Of a stretch of DNA of 64,000 nt, positions 33,440 through 44,855 are shown one piece after another (position 1 is the first letter of the stretch; each line of letters begins with the position of its first letter). The notes beneath the pieces are model-generated. The model had not been told where the DNA came from. It searched no databases and was given only the letters and a program-made list of their open reading frames with translations. The DNA lies in NCBI GenBank assembly GCA_037447655.1, contig JBBHKE010002012.1, positions 71,732 through 135,731 of the forward strand, read 5' to 3'. The position numbers were made by a program, and so were the translations under genes. The DNA is from Zygnema cylindricum (Eukaryota; Streptophyta; Zygnematophyceae; Zygnematales; Zygnemataceae).

Positions 33440-34300
33440 CAAAGGATTCAGATATCTAGGGTTCCTCTTCTATACTGTGTCCACGCTTTCAACTCTCCCA
33501 TCTCTCTCTTTCCTTGCTCCTCTCCCCTCTCTTTTGTTTGATCTTACTTCTCCCTTCTCTCCTCTCCTTGCTCTCCCGCCTCCCTCTCCTCCACTCTCCC
33601 TCTTCTCTCTCTCGTTTTCTATGGGGATGAATAAAATCAGAACGTTCAAATTTTTTCCGTAAATTTTAGTGGGCTTAAAAGAAATGGCATACATTAAAAA
33701 ACAAACAAGCTCAAAAACTTAGGCTTTTTGCTTTGTGCTTTTGAGCTTTGAGCTATAATAAATATTATTTTGCTTTAGGCTTTTGAGTTGACCTTTTCAG
33801 TTTCAACTATTGTTTATATATCGAGGACATTTTCTTAATATTTGGTACGTGGTATTTTTCTGACCCTTGATACAATATACAAATACCGCTTTCTGATCGA
33901 GTTCGGGCGAACAAAAAAAACCCTGTGGATCGAAAAAAAAAATAATCCCTCGGCAATGATACGGACTGCCAAGATTTAAGGGTCAAAAGGTCATCACCTT
34001 AACGATGCCAAAATAAAAATTTAGCTTTGCGAATTGGGTGTAAACCGTAAAGTATTAATACTTCATTGCTTTACAGGATTCAATGCGACTATCTTCCAGA
34101 CTATTTAACTAATGCAGAAAGAAAGAACTATGGCTAGAGGGTGCTTTATATTAGAGGTGAAGGCATAGTAACAGATAGAGTGGAGAGAAAAGGGATTGAA
34201 AAGTTATGTTTTTTATAAAAAAAAAAACTTATTGCAAAACCAGTAGGGACAAACTTGAAATTTCCTGAGAGTGATCTTTCGAGATATCCTGAAGAGGCAC
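33440..34300. other. CT-rich stretch and spacer
   Basis: Bases 33490-33620 are CT-microsatellite-like and the remainder is AT-rich. No gene is recognised. Confidence 0.4.
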
Positions 34301-34989
34301 TTGACCATGTTGGAATTCTGTTTTCTTCATAATTCGATTTTGCTTTAAACTCAAACTGTTGGACTCACTGCTAGATAATGTAGTCTAGAATTCTGCTTTA
34401 CGTTATCTATTTCTGTACCTCTGTCTTAGATTCTTATTTAAGAGCCAAGTAACCCATCGGGGTCATATGGGCTGTAGAGCATTCTGTAACGACATCACTA
34501 CGTGACACCCTCACTTACTATTTTAGCTTCTTAGTGCATTGTAAAATTCACTTCCCCTTTTATGTCTGATCCTTTTTGTATATCTATCCGCTGCTATGAC
34601 TACTCATTCAATAGTTTATGGGCCTCTCCCCGTTAGTTCGACTATCATTACCAAATTCAATGGCACGGATTTCTACGGGTGGAAATACCAGAAAAAACAC
34701 CTTTTCCGGCGTGATAAACTTTGGTCTGTTATTAACGGAAGCAAAGGGGAACCTTACAATGCCACCGCTAAACCCGCCTGACTCATTCGCAATGAGGAGG
34801 CGGACTCTAAGCTAGTCCTCGCGGTCGAACCTTCGCAATTTGACCTTATTTGTGACGCCACCTCGGTGCACAATGCTTGGACACTTCAGTCCACCGCATA
34901 TGAAAACAAATCCTGGTCGAACAAATTACTTCTTTGACGCCAGCTCTACACTGCTCAGAAGAATCGTGCATAATCTATTCAATCCTACG

Positions 34990-34994
34990 TCAAC
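34990..34994. repeat. target-site duplication (left) of element 3
   Basis: TCAAC immediately before TGTTAGGATACTG; the matching copy is at 41495-41499. Confidence 0.93.
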
Positions 34995-35883
34995 TGTTAG
35001 GATACTGAGCACTAATTATTAGGATTGGATCACTTACTCCTCCGTACGTCCCTTGCAAACTCCTTATCCGAATCACTGCTCTCAACCTTTTCATCATCAT
35101 CTTTTTCCAAGGGCGTCTCTTGTGGTGTCACGTGGTCTGTGTGAGTAGGTGATTCACTAACGACTAAGCCTCCTTGCAATTTATTGCTGGTGTGTTAAGG
35201 CGTCGAAACTTTCTCTACAGTCTTCTTTACGAATCGCACCTTATTCTTCCTCTTCCTCTCTTCTGAACTTCTCATAATGACTCTCCTCCTCGTAATCTTT
35301 CGCCCGTTTGGACTCATTAGCTCCTTACACCATCCATTCTAAATTTTCATAAAACTCAACATTTCTAGACTTTTTAACCTTTCTAGTAAAAGGGTTATAA
35401 ATCGGGTACTGCAATGAATTCTCACTATACCCCACAAAGTATCCTTCATAAGACCATGCCGCGAACTTCCCTTCTCGATTTCTTTCTTTTACATACCCCA
35501 TAGCCTCACATCCCCAAATCCTTAAGTGTTTCAGAGTGGGCTCCTGTCCACTCCAAAGTTCCTCCGATGTTTTGTTGCCCAAACCCAAGTTAATTCTTCG
35601 GTTGATAACATGATTAGCCACCCTAATTGCTTCTCCCCAAAGACGATGTGTAGGTTTTGTTGTATGGAGCATGGCCGGCATTGTGATTCCATTCCATTGT
35701 GAGGAATAAGGAGTAGTGAACCGCTGCTTAATCTTAGTCTCCTTACAATATCTAGCGAAGGTGAGAAATTCACCTCCATTGTCTGATCATACCGCCTTTA
35801 CTTGCCTCCCACTTTCCCTTTCAAACATGGTCACATTTTTTTTTTTATGTCCTTTATATACATCTTTGTATTGTTCTTTTTCA
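34995..35883 (+). repeat. element 3 left LTR, rearranged
   Basis: The first about 35 bases (34995-35029) and the last about 40 (35845-35883) match the right LTR. The middle about 500 bases of the normal LTR are replaced by inverted integrase-coding sequence (35030-about 35830). Confidence 0.85.
35030..35830 (-). pseudogene. inverted integrase fragment inside the LTR
   Basis: On the minus strand this encodes the copia integrase core end (MLHTTKPTHRLWGEAIRVA, then WSGQEPTLKHLRIWGCEA, GYFVGYSENS) and the acidic linker after it. It corresponds to about 38075-39230 of element 3 in reverse, without the 38395-38690 insert carried there. So it derives from this family but not from the present state of the neighbouring copy. 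Confidence 0.85.
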
Positions 35884-38394
35884 ATTGGTATCAGAGCAGG
35901 TTACTGGCAGTTTTTGCAGATATAGCAGAGAAAGGGGAATCTGCTGCAGACGTAGTAGAGGAGTTACAAAGACACAATATGATGAGTTCGACAAATGAGG
36001 GGAAAAAAACGTGAAGATGAACGAGGACATGTTCGATCGCTTTCAGGAGTTTCTCAAAACACAAGAAGGTGACGACGATAGAGGTGGTAGTGATAAATCT
36101 AATTACTAAAAAAAAAACAAAGAAAAAGAGGGGAAAATCTAAACCTCATGTATAGGAAGAGGTCGAGAGTGAAAATGATGATCTAAGAGTCTTCAATAAG
36201 ATAATCGTCTTCACAGGTTTTAGCTATGCAATTTGGAAGAGATACATTCGAGGAGCTTTCACACCGGAAAAGCTTTAGGACATCGTGATCGGGGAGGAGA
36301 CGCGATCTGATCCTTCCGTGGATCCGAAAAGAATAGACAAGTAGGACAAGAAAGTTATGGCAGCATCCACAACATTAATACAAAGTTGTGCCAGTTCTAT
36401 ACAAGAATATCTTCTAACTCATGATAGGGCTCATGATTGTTGGACCGCCTTGCAAAATGCGTTCTAAAAAGGGTTTGAGGCAAATGAAAAAAATCTCTTT
36501 CAAGAGTACATTGGGTTTAGAATGAAAGAGAATGAGTAAATAGATGAAGGAGTTGAAAGGTTTAATGTTATCATGGAGTAACTCAACTCACTCAATAACT
36601 TCCAGAAAAAGAGAGGTTGTTTGTTTTCATGAGAAGTCTTCCGGTCAAGTTTGCAGTGGCGAAAGAAGCCATCCAGGGGGGAGAAAAACCGCCAATGGCA
36701 TAAGCTATCAACCACTTGAAGAATACAGAGAAAGAGAAAGCAACATCAAAAGTGGTAAACAAAGAATGATCCTATCCGAGTTATTTGCAAGAGGATAACG
36801 GATGAGCTTACACCTTTAGGGGATCTAGGGACAGAAGAGGTGGACCTCGTGGACGAGGAGGCACGTGATAGGGCAAAGGAGAGGATCATATTAATGTGAT
36901 ACCTCTCACATGACACGCTACAACTGTAATGAAACTAGGCATGGCTTCTTTGAATGCCCAAACAAAAGAAAACAGTGTAACATTTGTCAAAAATGGGGAC
37001 ACATTAGTCGCGGGGCTTATTAGAACAAGGGAAACAGTCGCAGAGGGGGGGTATTTGAAGGCGGAGCAAGTGGAGGAAGTAGCTCATCGGGTAGAGGGGA
37101 TTTTGTTAGGGATGGGCCAAGGGGACAGAAACATGAATTCTTCGTTTCATTTGAGGAGGAATCACAGGAAAAGAAAGAGAATGTCATGTTTTAAACACGA
37201 GGCAAGGAGAGTAAAGGAAAATTTAACAATTGGATCATAGACTCAGGTGCTACACATCACACGTGTTCGAATCTAAGACTATTCACTGACATTAGAAAAC
37301 ACACTGTAACAAAATCTATCATAGTGGTTAAAGGTTCAATGATGGTTATTGATACAGTGGTGACATAATGGCTAACAGCTCGATGATGGTTATTGATACA
37401 GCGCGAACAATACGGTTGGATCTACCGACTCAGAACAGGGAAAGGACAACTAGAGTCAATAGAGTACGTTTTAACAAAGTGTTTTATAATCTAGGAGGAT
37501 GCATCAATCTCTTAAGTGTCCCACATCTTCAGAAGAAAGGTGGAAGAGCCAGATGCATAGAAAGAGGTAGAATCATTTTGAGTAGTAAAACAAGACCATT
37601 TGTAGAGGGCATTGTAACTGAAAATATGCAAAGTAGGTTGATTTGGAGGAAACCAAAAAATATGACAACGGATGTAGAAGGGCAATTTCACTCAACCCAA
37701 TAGAGGTCAACAAGGAGGACCTCACGTTGTGACATCATCAAATGTGTCACACTTCATAGTGTAACATCAAGGAGATAATTTGTCATGGTGTGGTTTCGAA
37801 GACTCGACGTGGCGACAGAAGAGAAAGTCATCAGATGTGTAGGTTGCACAAAAAAGAAGCATAAAAAGAAACCTCATCCGGTAAAAGATCTTCAATTCAA
37901 GGCGAATGCCCCTTTAGACCTAGTCTAGGTAGATCTTTTAAGGGACATATATCTAAAAACAATTGGCAAAATAAATACATTATAGTGATAGTTGATGATT
38001 TCAGCAAGAAGACATGGGTGTATCTTTTAAAAGCTAAGTTAGACGCATTAGAGACATTTAAAAAATTTGTGGTCATGGCTGAAAAGGAAAGTGGGAGGTA
38101 GGTAACGGCGGCACGATTGTACCGTCGAGGTGAATTTTTTGCCTTCGTTGGATATTGTAAGGAGATGGGGATTAAACAATAGTTCACGGGTCTTTAATCC
38201 CCACAATCGAATGGAATCGCAGAGAGGAAGAATAGGACATTCTAGGAGATGGTGTGGGCCATGCTCCATACAGCTAAACTCACACATCGTCTTTGAGGAA
38301 AAGCAATTAGGGCGGCCAATCATGTTACCAACAGGAGAATCGATTCGGCTTTGGGCAACAAACCACCGAAAAACATTTGGATTGGACAGGTGAA
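35884..38394 (+). pseudogene. element 3 gag, protease, integrase N-part (decayed)
   Basis: Gag is visible from about 35960, with GFSYAIWKRYIRGAF near 36218 and the SCASSIQEYLLTHD stretch near 36385. CCHC-like remains lie near 36910-37000, the protease region WIIDSGATHHTCSN near 37230-37270, and the integrase VDDFSKKTWVYLLKAK at about 37990-38038. Stops and frameshifts occur roughly every 100-300 bases. A 45-bp local duplication of AATGATGGTTATTGATACAG lies at 37337-37400. Confidence 0.8.
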
Positions 38395-38690
38395 CGTGCC
38401 CGAAATCTCACTTGTAGTGCATAACAGAAGGTACGTCTCTTGATTGCCACAGCCACATCCCCATAACGGGCATCACACATCGTAATAACGAGCATCACTC
38501 CAAGTGATGATGTCAGTATTGTCCCCACCCAAATGCAACCATAACTCTCGTGTTCCCACGAAATACCTCATAACTCTCTTATTTGCCTCCTAATCTTTCC
38601 TCCTAGGCTCATTTAGACTTCTACTTAAGACTCTCACAACTGCAACTATGCCAAGTCTCGTACAATTCATAAAATTAATCTCGGAAAAAC
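38395..38690 (-). pseudogene. inverted RT-RNase H fragment inserted in element 3 integrase
   Basis: Matches the minus-strand copia fragment at 16745-16945 and element 4 around 44030-44225 (region between RT and RNase H). It interrupts the integrase just after the KHLRIWG-equivalent position, which resumes at about 38693. Confidence 0.75.
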
Positions 38691-40917
38691 ACTTAAGGAT
38701 TTGGGGATGTGAGGCTATAAGGTTTGTAGAGGAAAAAAATCGAGAATGGAAGTTTGCAGCACAGTCATGGGAAGGATACTTTGTGGGATATAGTGAGAAT
38801 TTAATATAGTGAGAATTTGATGCAGTATCGGATTTATAACCCTATTAGTAAAAGGGCTAAAAAGTCTAAAAATGTGGAGTTTAACAAAAATTTTGGAATG
38901 GATGGTGAAAGGAGCTAATGAGTCCAAACGGGCTCATGATTACGAGGAAGAGAGTCATTATGAGAAGTTCATAGGAGAGGAGGATGAAGAAGTTTTGATG
39001 GAGGAAAGGACAAAGAAAAAGGTGGAATTTGTAGAGAAGACTGTAGAGAAGTTTCAACGCTTAAGCTTACCGAGAATGAATCATAAGGTGGCAAGGTTGT
39101 TAGTGAATCACCTACTCGCATAGACCACCTGACAACAAAAAAAACACCTTTGGAAAAGAAAGATGATGACAAGGCAGAGAGCACTGATTCGGATAAGGAG
39201 TTTGCAGAGGACGTACAGAGGAGTAAGAGATCAACAAAAGAACCGGGTCAGTTCTCACTTGGACAATCATATATAAAGCAATCCAGCTCCGAATCCGTGA
39301 GGGAAGGTCGGAATCCTTCCTCTTATACAAGGTAGTCAAATAAATCGTCCAACTAATCTTCAATCACATTAAGAGAGTCGGATGGTTGGAAGGAAAAGTG
39401 GAAACTTACGTTAATGAAAGAATTTAATTATATGAAAGCAAATGGGTGTTTTGAGAATGTAGATTTGCCAAAAGGTAAGAAGGCAATAGATTCAAAATGG
39501 GTATTCAGATGAGAGCCTTGAAAGAAATTGTTAAGTACAATGCAAGATTAGTGTGCAAAGGTTTTCAACAGAAGGGAGGCATTGACTATTCGGAGACTTT
39601 TGCTCTTTTAGTCAAATTCAATTCATTATGTGCAATCATTGCAATGGCTGCGGCGGAAGGAATGCACATTCAACAGATGGACATGGAGACAGTTTTTCTA
39701 AATGGTGAATTGGAAAATGAAGTGTACATGAAAATTGTAGGAGTTTCTGGAGAGAAAGGTAAAGTGTGGAGGTTGTGGAAAGATTTGTACGGATTGAAGC
39801 AGGCACTACGGACGTTGGACCACAAGCTTCATAAGGTTTTGCTAACTTTGGGTTTTAAAAAGCTCATTGCGGATTGTGGAATTTATATTCGAGAAGAAAG
39901 TTATGATGTGATAATTTTCAGTGTATATGTAAATGATTTCATGTCCATAACTTGGAGTTACTTAGAGAATTTAAAAGTGAATTTAAATACATTTTTAAAA
40001 TCACTAACTTGAATCAAAAAGTGAATTTAAAAAAGATTTTAAAATCACAAACTTAGGGGACGCTCAATAAATTGTGGAAATTCAGATTAAAAGAATGAAG
40101 AATGGAGACATTAAGCTAAGCCTAGAACAATATGCAAAAAAGGTTTTGGAAAGATTTGGATTTCTAGGTTGCAAGCCATTTGGAACTCCTCTTGATCCTC
40201 GTGACAAACCATTTAATTTTGTTATGAGTCTCGAGGTCGATGTTTCGTATAGAGAGGCAGTTAGAAGCTTGATGTATTTCAGTGTTGGGACTAGGCGAGC
40301 CATTAGCGCTGCACTAAACGTAGTTAATCCATATTGTAGCAATCTTAAAAAGATACATTAAAAAGCAATGAAGAGAATATTTAGATATTTGACTGGAACA
40401 CTTAGTCTTAAAATTGTCTATAAGGAGGATGAGAGCTTAAGCTTGCCAATTATGGAGGTGACCATGATACAGGAAGGTCTACATCAGAATATGTGTTTTT
40501 ACTTGCATGAGGAGCAATTTCATGGAATTTGCGTTTGCAACCTATTGTCGCAATCGCATCTACGGAGGCAAAGTATATGGTTGAATGTCATGCTGCAAAG
40601 AATGTTGTATGGATAAAAGAATTTTCGACGGAGGTTGGAATGCCAAAGGAATGCTTGCAAATATTGAGTGAAAATTTCCTCTATTTCACGTAGTAAAAAT
40701 CATATTTTGCATAAGAGCACAAAACACATTAAAATTCAGTGGCAGTTTGTTCGAGATTTACTTTCGGAAGAAGAGATTGAAATTGTATTTGTATATTTGG
40801 AAAAACAAGTTGCTGATATGTTGACTAAAGCAACATTAAAGGAAGTATATGACATGGGAAAGAAATTAGTGGGCATTGAGTTAGAGGGGGCTTTGAGTGT
40901 TTCAGTATGAGGGGGAT
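38691..40917 (+). pseudogene. element 3 integrase end, RT and RNase H (decayed)
   Basis: Integrase C-terminal sequence runs to about 38900, followed by an acidic linker to about 39360. RT shows QMDMETVFLNGELENEVYM near 39675 and DLYGLKQA near 39783. The catalytic position reads YVNDFM instead of YVDD (about 39926), a substitution in the active site. After a 45-bp local duplication (39973-40055) come SLEQYAKKVLERFGF and the RNase H remnants, ending with ADMLTKATLKEVYDMGKKLV at about 40815-40870. Confidence 0.85.
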
Positions 40918-41494
40918 TGTTAGGATACTGAGTAGTCATTATTGAGATTGTGACGAATCGCCAATGTATCGCAAAGCTGCGTGCGCAAAAATGTTCCGTT
41001 GAGTTAAATTACCGCATCATCTTACCAATATGCGATGTCGTTTTGTAGTACTTTTTGAGGCGGCCGCGAACGACATGTACTATTTTGTTCGCGTCATTTT
41101 TATCAATTTTTGTGCAGGTATATTTGTTTCGTACGATCAAAGGACACGCGCAAAACTTCTGGATTTTTTTAATTTCGTAGTTTAAAGAAGAAGAGTGAAC
41201 ACCATCTTTCGTGGAATCCTCTGTGTTTTTTGTGTTTTTTGGTAGAAGACGGTTTGTGAAATTAGACACAAATTTGTTGACTTGCTTGCTTCATTGTTTC
41301 CATTGTTTGGAAGGAAGTTAGAAAAGAGATAAAAGCTGCAGCGTACAGCGGCAGATATTAACCCTTTGGAGTAGAGATTAGTGATGTGAGAAGAGGCGAG
41401 AGAGATGTTGTAAAAGATTATTAATTCAAGGAGTTAGAGGAACATAATCTTTGTGGTGTGTCTTTTGTATACATCTTCGTATTGTTCTTTTTCA
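40918..41494 (+). repeat. element 3 right LTR, intact
   Basis: 577 bp, TGTTAGGATACTGAG...ATTGTTCTTTTTCA, followed by TCAAC. Confidence 0.92.
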
Positions 41495-42660
41495 TCAACT
41501 TTATCAAATCAGTTGATAAAAGCCTCAAGACTGTTAGTATTGCTGTTTCCGTTGAGGACATAATTTTCGCGACCTTTGGCGATCTTCCAACATCCTACTA
41601 AGCTTTTATTTCCTCGATCGACAACTATCTTATTTGTCACCATCCCATCATTAAATGTCGGGTTGGTCCACGAGGAAACCAAGCAGAATTTTTCCCCAAT
41701 TCTTAGAGCAACTTTGGCCACATTTTCTCCGCCCAATCGCAATACAAAAAACTCCTCTTGTAGTTACTGCCACGCACCGGATCACGCCAAACAACGTTAT
41801 CGATGCCTGTCTCATCCGTAACCGAAAGCATGATAGCCAAAGATATTATAGACGACTGACAAGACGAGGACCAAATGTTGGGCAAAGTCTTTATTCAGGT
41901 CGAGCATTTGCTACCGAAGCTATTTTACCATGTACAAGCCTCTACTCATGATAGGCATGTCCACCACATGGATGTTAAGACCGCCTTCCTAGGTGGAATT
42001 CCCACTGAAAAAATCTTCCTCGCTCAACCGGAAGGGTATGTATCACTCGACAGTGAGCATTTTGGTACGTCGCCTATGTGTGAAGCACGCTCTTAGAGTT
42101 TGAAACAAGCATCTTGCAGCAATCCTCTTTCGAAAAGGCTTCTCCAAGCTGGATGACGACTTTGGACTCTTCTTCCATGGAACCATAAACACTCGCATTA
42201 CTTGTAATATATGTCCATGACCTCCTCCTTGTTGGCCTATCTCTTTCCCTCATCCAGCTTGTAAAACTCATGCTAAACAATCATTTCTCCATGGCAGACT
42301 TAGGAGAAGTAGAGTATTATTTTGGCATATTTGTCGGCCATGATCGACCAACACGAACTCTATGAATTTTTTCAGGAGAAATACATGAGAAAAGTTTTTA
42401 CCAGATTTTCTATGGCTGATTGTACTCCTATCTCTTCCCCTCTAGATCCCAAAGTGAACTCCTCAACTAGTTTGGTGGGCCTTTCCCTGAAGATACACAT
42501 GATCAATTCGGGTCCATAGTTGGCAACCTTATGTATGCAATGCCTATAACTTGTCCAAACATTGTTGTCGTTGTCGGTTTCCAATCCTTCTACTGACCAT
42601 CCTCTTGCACCAAAACGATCGCTACACTATCTACACGACACTAAGGCTTTAAACTCAACT

Positions 42661-43117
42661 TCAGCTCCTACCCTCCAGCTCTCGTCGGCCATTGCGACGC
42701 CGAGACTGAGGGGGTAATGTGGATTCCTGTTGTTTCGAGACAACTTCTGGCACTGAAGATGAAGAAGATGCTGCAGTAGTCATCTTAGAACAAAACAAAA
42801 GGGGAAGCTTCCACAAATACGAATGGCTGAACAACAACTTTGACAGACTATAACTTTCAGAAAAATTATTCAATGGTCCTGAAGATTTACCGCAGTGTAG
42901 ATAACATAAAAAAGAACACAAACACAAGATTTCAATGAATTCCGCTTACATATCTCTGAGATATGCAGAAATAAAATTACATAAAACTAAGTGTACAGTT
43001 TTCATATTATTTGTTCCTAATGAATCAAATTCACTAAGTCCTACTTCTATACACCGAAACTACACTAAGCTGTACGGAGGCATTCCAACCGTCCATATAA
43101 CATTCTAACACAACAAA
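42661..43117 (-). mobile_element. duplicate of element 4 leader and gag start
   Basis: On the minus strand the leader (43117-42784) and the first gag codons from the ATG at 42783 (MTTAASSSSSVPEVVSKQQ) are nearly identical to those at 48277-47880. The copy stops soon after gag codon 25 where it meets element 2. Confidence 0.85.
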
Positions 43118-43574
43118 TAGTATGAGTATACCTGTGTACTGAAGGTATGTCATAAACCACATTCTCAACACTAAACAACTAATTCACTACAAACAAAATT
43201 CTATTCTACCAAATATTTACACAAAAGTTCAGACAACGTAAAGTGATAATGATCTAGTCACACCTCGTCAGTATTTGTTGGCGGCGGCTGTCAGCCGTCC
43301 GACTAGAGGATTTCGCACCGTATAATTGACTTCATGAAGTTCCGTGGTCGTGCCGAATTTCCGTACGTCCACGGAGGACATACTCACGCATTTCTCTCAA
43401 GTGACGACGTGTGTCCCAAGTGTGAATGAACCATGAACTCCCAACTTCACTGTCACACTAATTTTGGTAACCACTGAACCAAACTCAACCAAAAATAGCT
43501 TAAGTCCTGAATAGCTCTCTCTCCCTCACAGCTGAGGCATATAGAGGACTAAAGCTTTCTAAAAACAACACTCC
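43118..43574 (-). repeat. probable LTR region of element 4
   Basis: Minus-strand AGCTTTAGGGGAG (polypurine tract, about 43586-43574) is followed by TGTTGTTTTTAGAAAG, the likely LTR start. The region runs on directly into the leader duplicated at 42784-43117. No primer-binding site of the initiator-Met type was found, so the LTR end is undefined. Confidence 0.5.
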
Positions 43575-43593
43575 CCTAAAGCTTTAGACTTTG

Positions 43594-44560
43594 CTAGTCA
43601 CTCAGTCCACATGCCTCTCTACAGAACTTCAATTTGGGAGCAGGTAAGGGTTTTGTTATCATATCAGCTACCATTTGCTCATCCAGAAAATAACCTAACT
43701 TCATGACTTTTCCCATCACCTTTTCTCTTACAAAATGTAGCTTGATATCAATGTGCTTACTCTTAAAGTGATGACTGGGATTAGATGCAATAGCAATTGC
43801 TGCCTGATTGTCACACCACACTATCTGTGGTCCAGATTGCATAAAGAGAAGCTCTTGGAGAAGAGACTTTACCCAAATTAACTCCTTATCTCCCGAGCTG
43901 GCAGCCATGTACTCAGCCTCCATGGTAGACTGAGCTGTTACCTTTTGAAGTTTGCTGCTCCAACAGCAAGTTCCACTTCCGATCTTCAAAATGTATCCAG
44001 TGGTGGAGTGTTGGCTGGGCATATCTCCGTAGCTCGCATCGCTCCATGTATGAATTTTGACTTCCCCTCCACCGAGAGAGAGTCTAAGATTTCGAGTTTC
44101 TGCAAGATAACGAATAACTCTCTTTGCTGCCTCATAGTCCGACTTCCTTGGATTTTGCAGGCTTCGGCTCAAGGCTCCAACCGCTGATGCGATGTCGGGA
44201 CGAGTACAGTTCATGAAATAAATAAGGCTTCCGACAATCAGCCTGTAAGGAATGGAGGACATAGAATCTGCCTCCCTTGAATCTAAGAAATCATCAACCA
44301 AAACACCACCATCCGTTTCCGTGCCCTCCAATTTCTGCTTGAATTCCATAGGAGTGGCACTCCCCTTTGCCTCTTACATGCCAAACTTTTCTAGCATGTT
44401 CTTGATTGCTTCCTTTTGAGTTAAATAAATAATTTTCTTTTTCCTGTCTCTTTCTATTTGAATTCCTAGAATATACTTAGCCTCACCCAAGTCTTTCATT
44501 TCAAATCAGGAATTCAGAGCTGATTTTATTCTTCGGTCAAAAATTTTCAAAGACTTTTCA
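43594..44560 (-). pseudogene. element 4 RT C-half and RNase H
   Basis: FEMKDLGEAKYILGIQIERD near 44500-44445, a stop near 44375, then an open frame 44349-43594 with YRLIVGSLIYFMNCTRPDIA, the RNase H motifs WSDASYGD and STMEAEYMAASS, WCDNQAAIAI, IDIKLHFVREK and MVADMITKPLP. RNase H residues appear intact. Confidence 0.88.
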
Positions 44561-44589
44561 AAGTGTAATTCAATTACCAACGCAATCCC

Positions 44590-44855
44590 TATATACCTAA
44601 AGAGTTCTTAAGATCAAAATATGCATGAAGCTATCAAGTTTTCTTCAGTCACTAGTATAACTCAATTTTTGTAGCTGTCAAGATGTTTGCCGACTATGGG
44701 AGCATAAACTGATGAGAATTGTGTTGGTAAATTTTAAGATTCCTTGCAAAAGCATTGTTCTGCTTTATCATTTTTTTATATGCACGTAGGTATTTTTGTG
44801 AAGTGTTTGTCTGTATATGATCACTAATCATATCATGTGATGGTTGTGTGCTTTT
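44590..44855. other. foreign segment replacing the RT catalytic motif
   Basis: Between SDHSVY and IKSALNS (both in copia RT order on the minus strand) lie about 265 bases with no copia similarity, where family members carry the YVDD motif. Normal sequence resumes near 44585 with FEMKDLGEAKYILGIQIE after one stop. Confidence 0.7.

Larger units (their letters stand above)
34995..41494 (+). mobile_element. Ty1/copia element 3, nested in element 2
   Basis: 6.5 kb bounded by TGTTAGGATACTGAG...TTTTTCA termini on both sides and a perfect TCAAC target-site duplication. The primer-binding site TGGTATCAGAGCAGG is at 35886 and the polypurine tract GAGGGGGA ends at 40917. Gag and pol are homologous to element 1 (GFSYAIWKRYIRGAF versus SNYAIWKKNMRASL) but carry more stops. 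Its left LTR is interrupted by an inverted pol fragment, and its integrase region by another inverted fragment (38395-38690). Confidence 0.93.
34308..42680 (+). mobile_element. copia element 2, split by element 3, heavily deleted
   Basis: A TGTTGGAATTCTG start at 34308 may be its left LTR (uncertain). Gag begins at 34596 (MTTHSIVYGPLPVSS) and contains FNGTDFYGWK near 34658. It runs to 34994, where element 3 is inserted, and resumes in the same frame at 41495 when one TCAAC is removed (FIKSVDKSL). It then shows a CSYCHAPDHAKQ knuckle near 41755, RT parts (HHMDVKTAFLGG at about 41960) and a SPLDPK motif near 42440. Many stops and the close spacing of domains show large internal deletions. The right end is not defined; it merges into element 4 material near 42680. 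Confidence 0.75.

Noticed and set aside
41009-41269. Minus-strand open frame in the element 3 right LTR
   Set aside because: Lies wholly within an LTR, antisense, no family features.
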